DNA of 64,000 nt. It comes from Lewinellaceae bacterium (GTDB taxonomy: Bacteria > Bacteroidota > Bacteroidia > Chitinophagales > Saprospiraceae). Shown here one piece after another: positions 62,239 through 64,000 of this stretch. The notes under the pieces were generated by a model, which searched no databases, was not told the DNA's origin, and saw nothing but the letters and a program-made list of their open reading frames with translations. The position numbers and the translations under genes are program-made. The stretch spans positions 767,800 to 831,799 of the forward strand of contig JACJYC010000003.1 in NCBI GenBank assembly GCA_020636325.1, in the 5' to 3' direction. The stretch's first letter is position 1, and each line of letters begins with the position of its first letter.

Positions 62239-63786
62239 CTATTGGTAATTGGCCTTGCCCCGAACATTATCGTGACAGGGTAAGGCTTTGAGTTCAAGCC
62301 TGTCTTCGGCCGGACGGGTCATCCCATTTTGGATGATGCGCCGGATGAACCCATAACTGTAGTGCGGGATCTGATTGGCTATGATACAGGCATTGATCAA
62401 CTCTTCCGGCCTGACTTTGCGGTAAAGAGCCAATACTCCGTCGCAGCTTTTGTATGCTTGCTCCGGGTGGCGGCTGCTTTGCAGCAAGCCCTGGATAAAC
62501 CGGCCGACTTCCGGGTGGATCTTACCGGCCCGCTCCCGGTAGTAGGCCGGGCTGCGGTCGTGGTAGTGTTGCAAATGGGAAGGCAGGTGTTCCTTCACCG
62601 TTGTATAGCGGTTACGCCCGCAGCTTCTTAGATGGCTGGCCACCAGATGGGTCTGGACATAGATGCTGACTTTGTTATTGGTATAAATGATCATAGCCTG
62701 TTGGCCGATCCAATGGTGAGGAACACTGTAGTAATGACCGTCTTCTTTTATAAACACATGACCGTTTTTTTGAACGGTGGCTTTCCTGCGTTTTTTCATC
62801 TCAAAGGGCAGCTCCGGCAGCGGCGCCAGGCAGGGGCGTTCCTGGCCTTCAAACAACTCCCGCCTGCTGTAATCCCGGCCTTGGAACAGGCTTTGGTTGT
62901 AATTGTCCAGGTGGGGGCGGATGGCTTCATTGATCTGGTAGAGGCTATAAAAACGTTGGTCGCGCAGGGGGGCATAAATCTTGCGGTAGGCGTGTTTGAC
63001 CATGTTCTCGGCCAGGGCTTTGTCCTTGGGCCTGGCTGCCCGCGTGGGGATGATGACCGTCCCGTAATGATTGGCAAAGTCTTCCAGCGCCTCATTGATC
63101 CGGGGGTCGTACCGGTCTGCTTTGATCACAGCGCTTTTGAGGTTATCCGGAACAATCCCCTTGGGCACACCGCCGAAAAAAGCCAGGGCTCGCCCCAGGG
63201 CTGCCAGCAGATCGGCTACCTTTTGGCTGGCGATCGCTTCTACATAACTGTATTGGCTAAAGCCCAATGTGGCAATCAATACCTGGGCCTGGATCACCTC
63301 TGCCGTTTGCTCGTCAATATATTCCAGGGTTCTGCCTGCAAAGTCGATGTACAACAGATCACCCACCTGATGATCAATCACTGCACAACCCGCTCGTTGC
63401 TGGGTTTGTTGTTGTAAATGCCAGCAGAACTGAGAGTAACCGTACCCCTGGGGATAAACTTGCCGGTACTCGCTCCATAGCAAAAAACGCGTCACGCCCT
63501 TGCGCTTCAACTCTGCGACCAGATAATCGTATCGGGTTAGAAAGTCGCTGAAACGCTCATCTTTGTCACTCTTCCGTTCTTCCAAAAACGCCCGTTCCAG
63601 TTCCTGTTCATCGCTTTTTAAAAGCCCCTCCAAACCCTTTTCCGACTCCTTCGCCCGGGCGATGTACTTGCGTACCGTGTTGCGGGAAACGCCCGTTATC
63701 CGGGCGATCTTTTTGATGGGTTGATCCTGTTGGACAAGTCGCAGAATTTGTTTTACTTTACTCATGGATTTTGGTTTTCCTGCCAT
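62239..63786 (-). CDS. istA: IS21 transposase IstA
   Basis: 515 residues from the ATG at 63786 (MAGKPKSMSKVKQILRLV); an ATG at 63828 would add 14 residues. N-terminal helix-turn-helix IKKIARITGVSRNTVRKYIA. The rve/DDE core shows GDLLYIDFAGRTLEY (D), GGVPKGIVPDNLKSAVIK (D) and PKDKALAENMVKHAYRKIY (E). A C-terminal beta domain follows. It appears intact, so the element may still be active. Confidence 0.94.
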   Translation of the reverse strand: MAGKPKSMSKVKQILRLVQQDQPIKKIARITGVSRNTVRKYIARAKESEKGLEGLLKSDEQELERAFLEERKSDKDERFSDFLTRYDYLVAELKRKGVTRFLLWSEYRQVYPQGYGYSQFCWHLQQQTQQRAGCAVIDHQVGDLLYIDFAGRTLEYIDEQTAEVIQAQVLIATLGFSQYSYVEAIASQKVADLLAALGRALAFFGGVPKGIVPDNLKSAVIKADRYDPRINEALEDFANHYGTVIIPTRAARPKDKALAENMVKHAYRKIYAPLRDQRFYSLYQINEAIRPHLDNYNQSLFQGRDYSRRELFEGQERPCLAPLPELPFEMKKRRKATVQKNGHVFIKEDGHYYSVPHHWIGQQAMIIYTNNKVSIYVQTHLVASHLRSCGRNRYTTVKEHLPSHLQHYHDRSPAYYRERAGKIHPEVGRFIQGLLQSSRHPEQAYKSCDGVLALYRKVRPEELINACIIANQIPHYSYGFIRRIIQNGMTRPAEDRLELKALPCHDNVRGKANYQ

Positions 63787-63860
63787 CTTTTGTCTTTTTG
63801 GTTTTGCACTTCGAAAATGCAAAAACATGGCTTACCAAAATCCATTTTTTTTTGCCCGTA

Positions 63861-63965
63861 GGGGGTCAGTATGCGCCGGAATGGCAGATCTTGACCCGGG
63901 GTCAATATCCTCCGGAACAGGGGGTTAACATCCTCCGGAATTGGGGGTCAGTTTGGTCCGGAATT
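63861..63965 (-). repeat. IS21 right-end terminal repeats
   Basis: Four imperfect copies of a 20-23 bp unit (GGGGGTCAGTATGCGCCGGA, then three variants starting near 63898, 63920 and 63943), inverted relative to the left end. They contain no gene. The remaining 35 bp to the window edge are flanking DNA. Confidence 0.8.
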
Positions 63966-64000
63966 TCCACAATTCCGTTCCGGACTCTCACCTCACCACT

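Larger units (their letters stand above)
61412..63965 (-). mobile_element. IS21-family insertion sequence
   Basis: About 2.55 kb, with istA and istB on the minus strand and multiple terminal repeats at both ends in opposite orientation. The repeat unit is about 21 bp, on the right GGGGGTCAgtatgcgCCGGAA-like. Left copies are at 61412-61432 and 61433-61453. Right copies are near 63861, 63898, 63920 and 63943. The exact outer ends are uncertain by up to about 15 bp and no target duplication was identified. Both transposition genes look intact. Confidence 0.85.

Overview
The window is a high-GC chromosomal segment of a member of the Bacteroidota, most likely a Saprospiria-type organism (Lewinella/Haliscomenobacter relatives). 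The sequence supports this in several ways. There is a secreted protein with a gliding-motility/type IX secretion C-terminal domain (1498-3114). A TonB-dependent receptor has an N-terminal carboxypeptidase-regulatory-like domain. Many promoters carry the Bacteroidota -7 box TAnnTTTG (for example at 1434, 7131, 8583, 44264, 45920 and 57373). Shine-Dalgarno sequences are nearly absent ahead of start codons. The carboxy(nor)spermidine route for polyamines is present. The phylum call is firm; the family is inference.

Layout, left to right. 0-1.3 kb: proBA (proline synthesis; proA is cut by the window edge). 1.5-7 kb: a T9SS-type secreted protein, a TRAP transporter whose binding protein converges on its two membrane subunits, and a glucosaminidase. 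7-11 kb: glycolysis (pfkA, gap, pgk) with tRNA-Glu between. 11-15 kb: a FAD oxidoreductase, arginine deiminase, a thioesterase and a YihY membrane protein. 15-20 kb: a carbohydrate block (GH3 glucosidase lipoprotein, xylulokinase, xylose isomerase). 20.9-25.5 kb: an envelope O-acylation cassette of two SGNH hydrolases, one with an embedded LysM, plus an MBOAT acyltransferase. 25.5-31.9 kb, minus strand: dsbD, the nspC/carboxynorspermidine dehydrogenase pair, a 10-bp tandem repeat array and a metallo-beta-lactamase-fold hydrolase. 32-40 kb: fmt, an acyl-CoA dehydrogenase, sbcC, and a two-gene unit encoding a coiled-coil protein and a membrane-anchored PspA-like protein. 40-44 kb, minus: a membrane protein, prfB with a programmed +1 frameshift, an FKBP lipoprotein and nrnA. 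44-47 kb: ndk, a small lipoprotein, a promoter-to-terminator stretch without a reading frame (candidate ncRNA) and lpdA. 47-51 kb, minus: a C39-peptidase ABC exporter with its HlyD-type adaptor. 51-55.6 kb: a glycosyltransferase-like membrane protein, trkH/trkA, a low-molecular-weight phosphatase and tRNA-Ala. 55.6-57.4 kb: murQ plus a BadF-type sugar kinase (amino-sugar recycling). 57.4-60.1 kb: a TPP riboswitch ahead of a TonB receptor, which points to thiamine-compound uptake. 60.1-64 kb: AT-richer, mobile DNA with an orphan membrane protein, gene fragments and an IS21-family element.

Most of the window is core metabolism. The parts most worth a second look are the PspA-like pair (38563-40149), the SGNH/LysM/MBOAT cassette, the candidate ncRNA at 45.55-45.91 kb, the riboswitch-controlled receptor, and the decamer array, which has a 50-bp higher-order period. 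I assigned every function by reading translated motifs; no database search was run.
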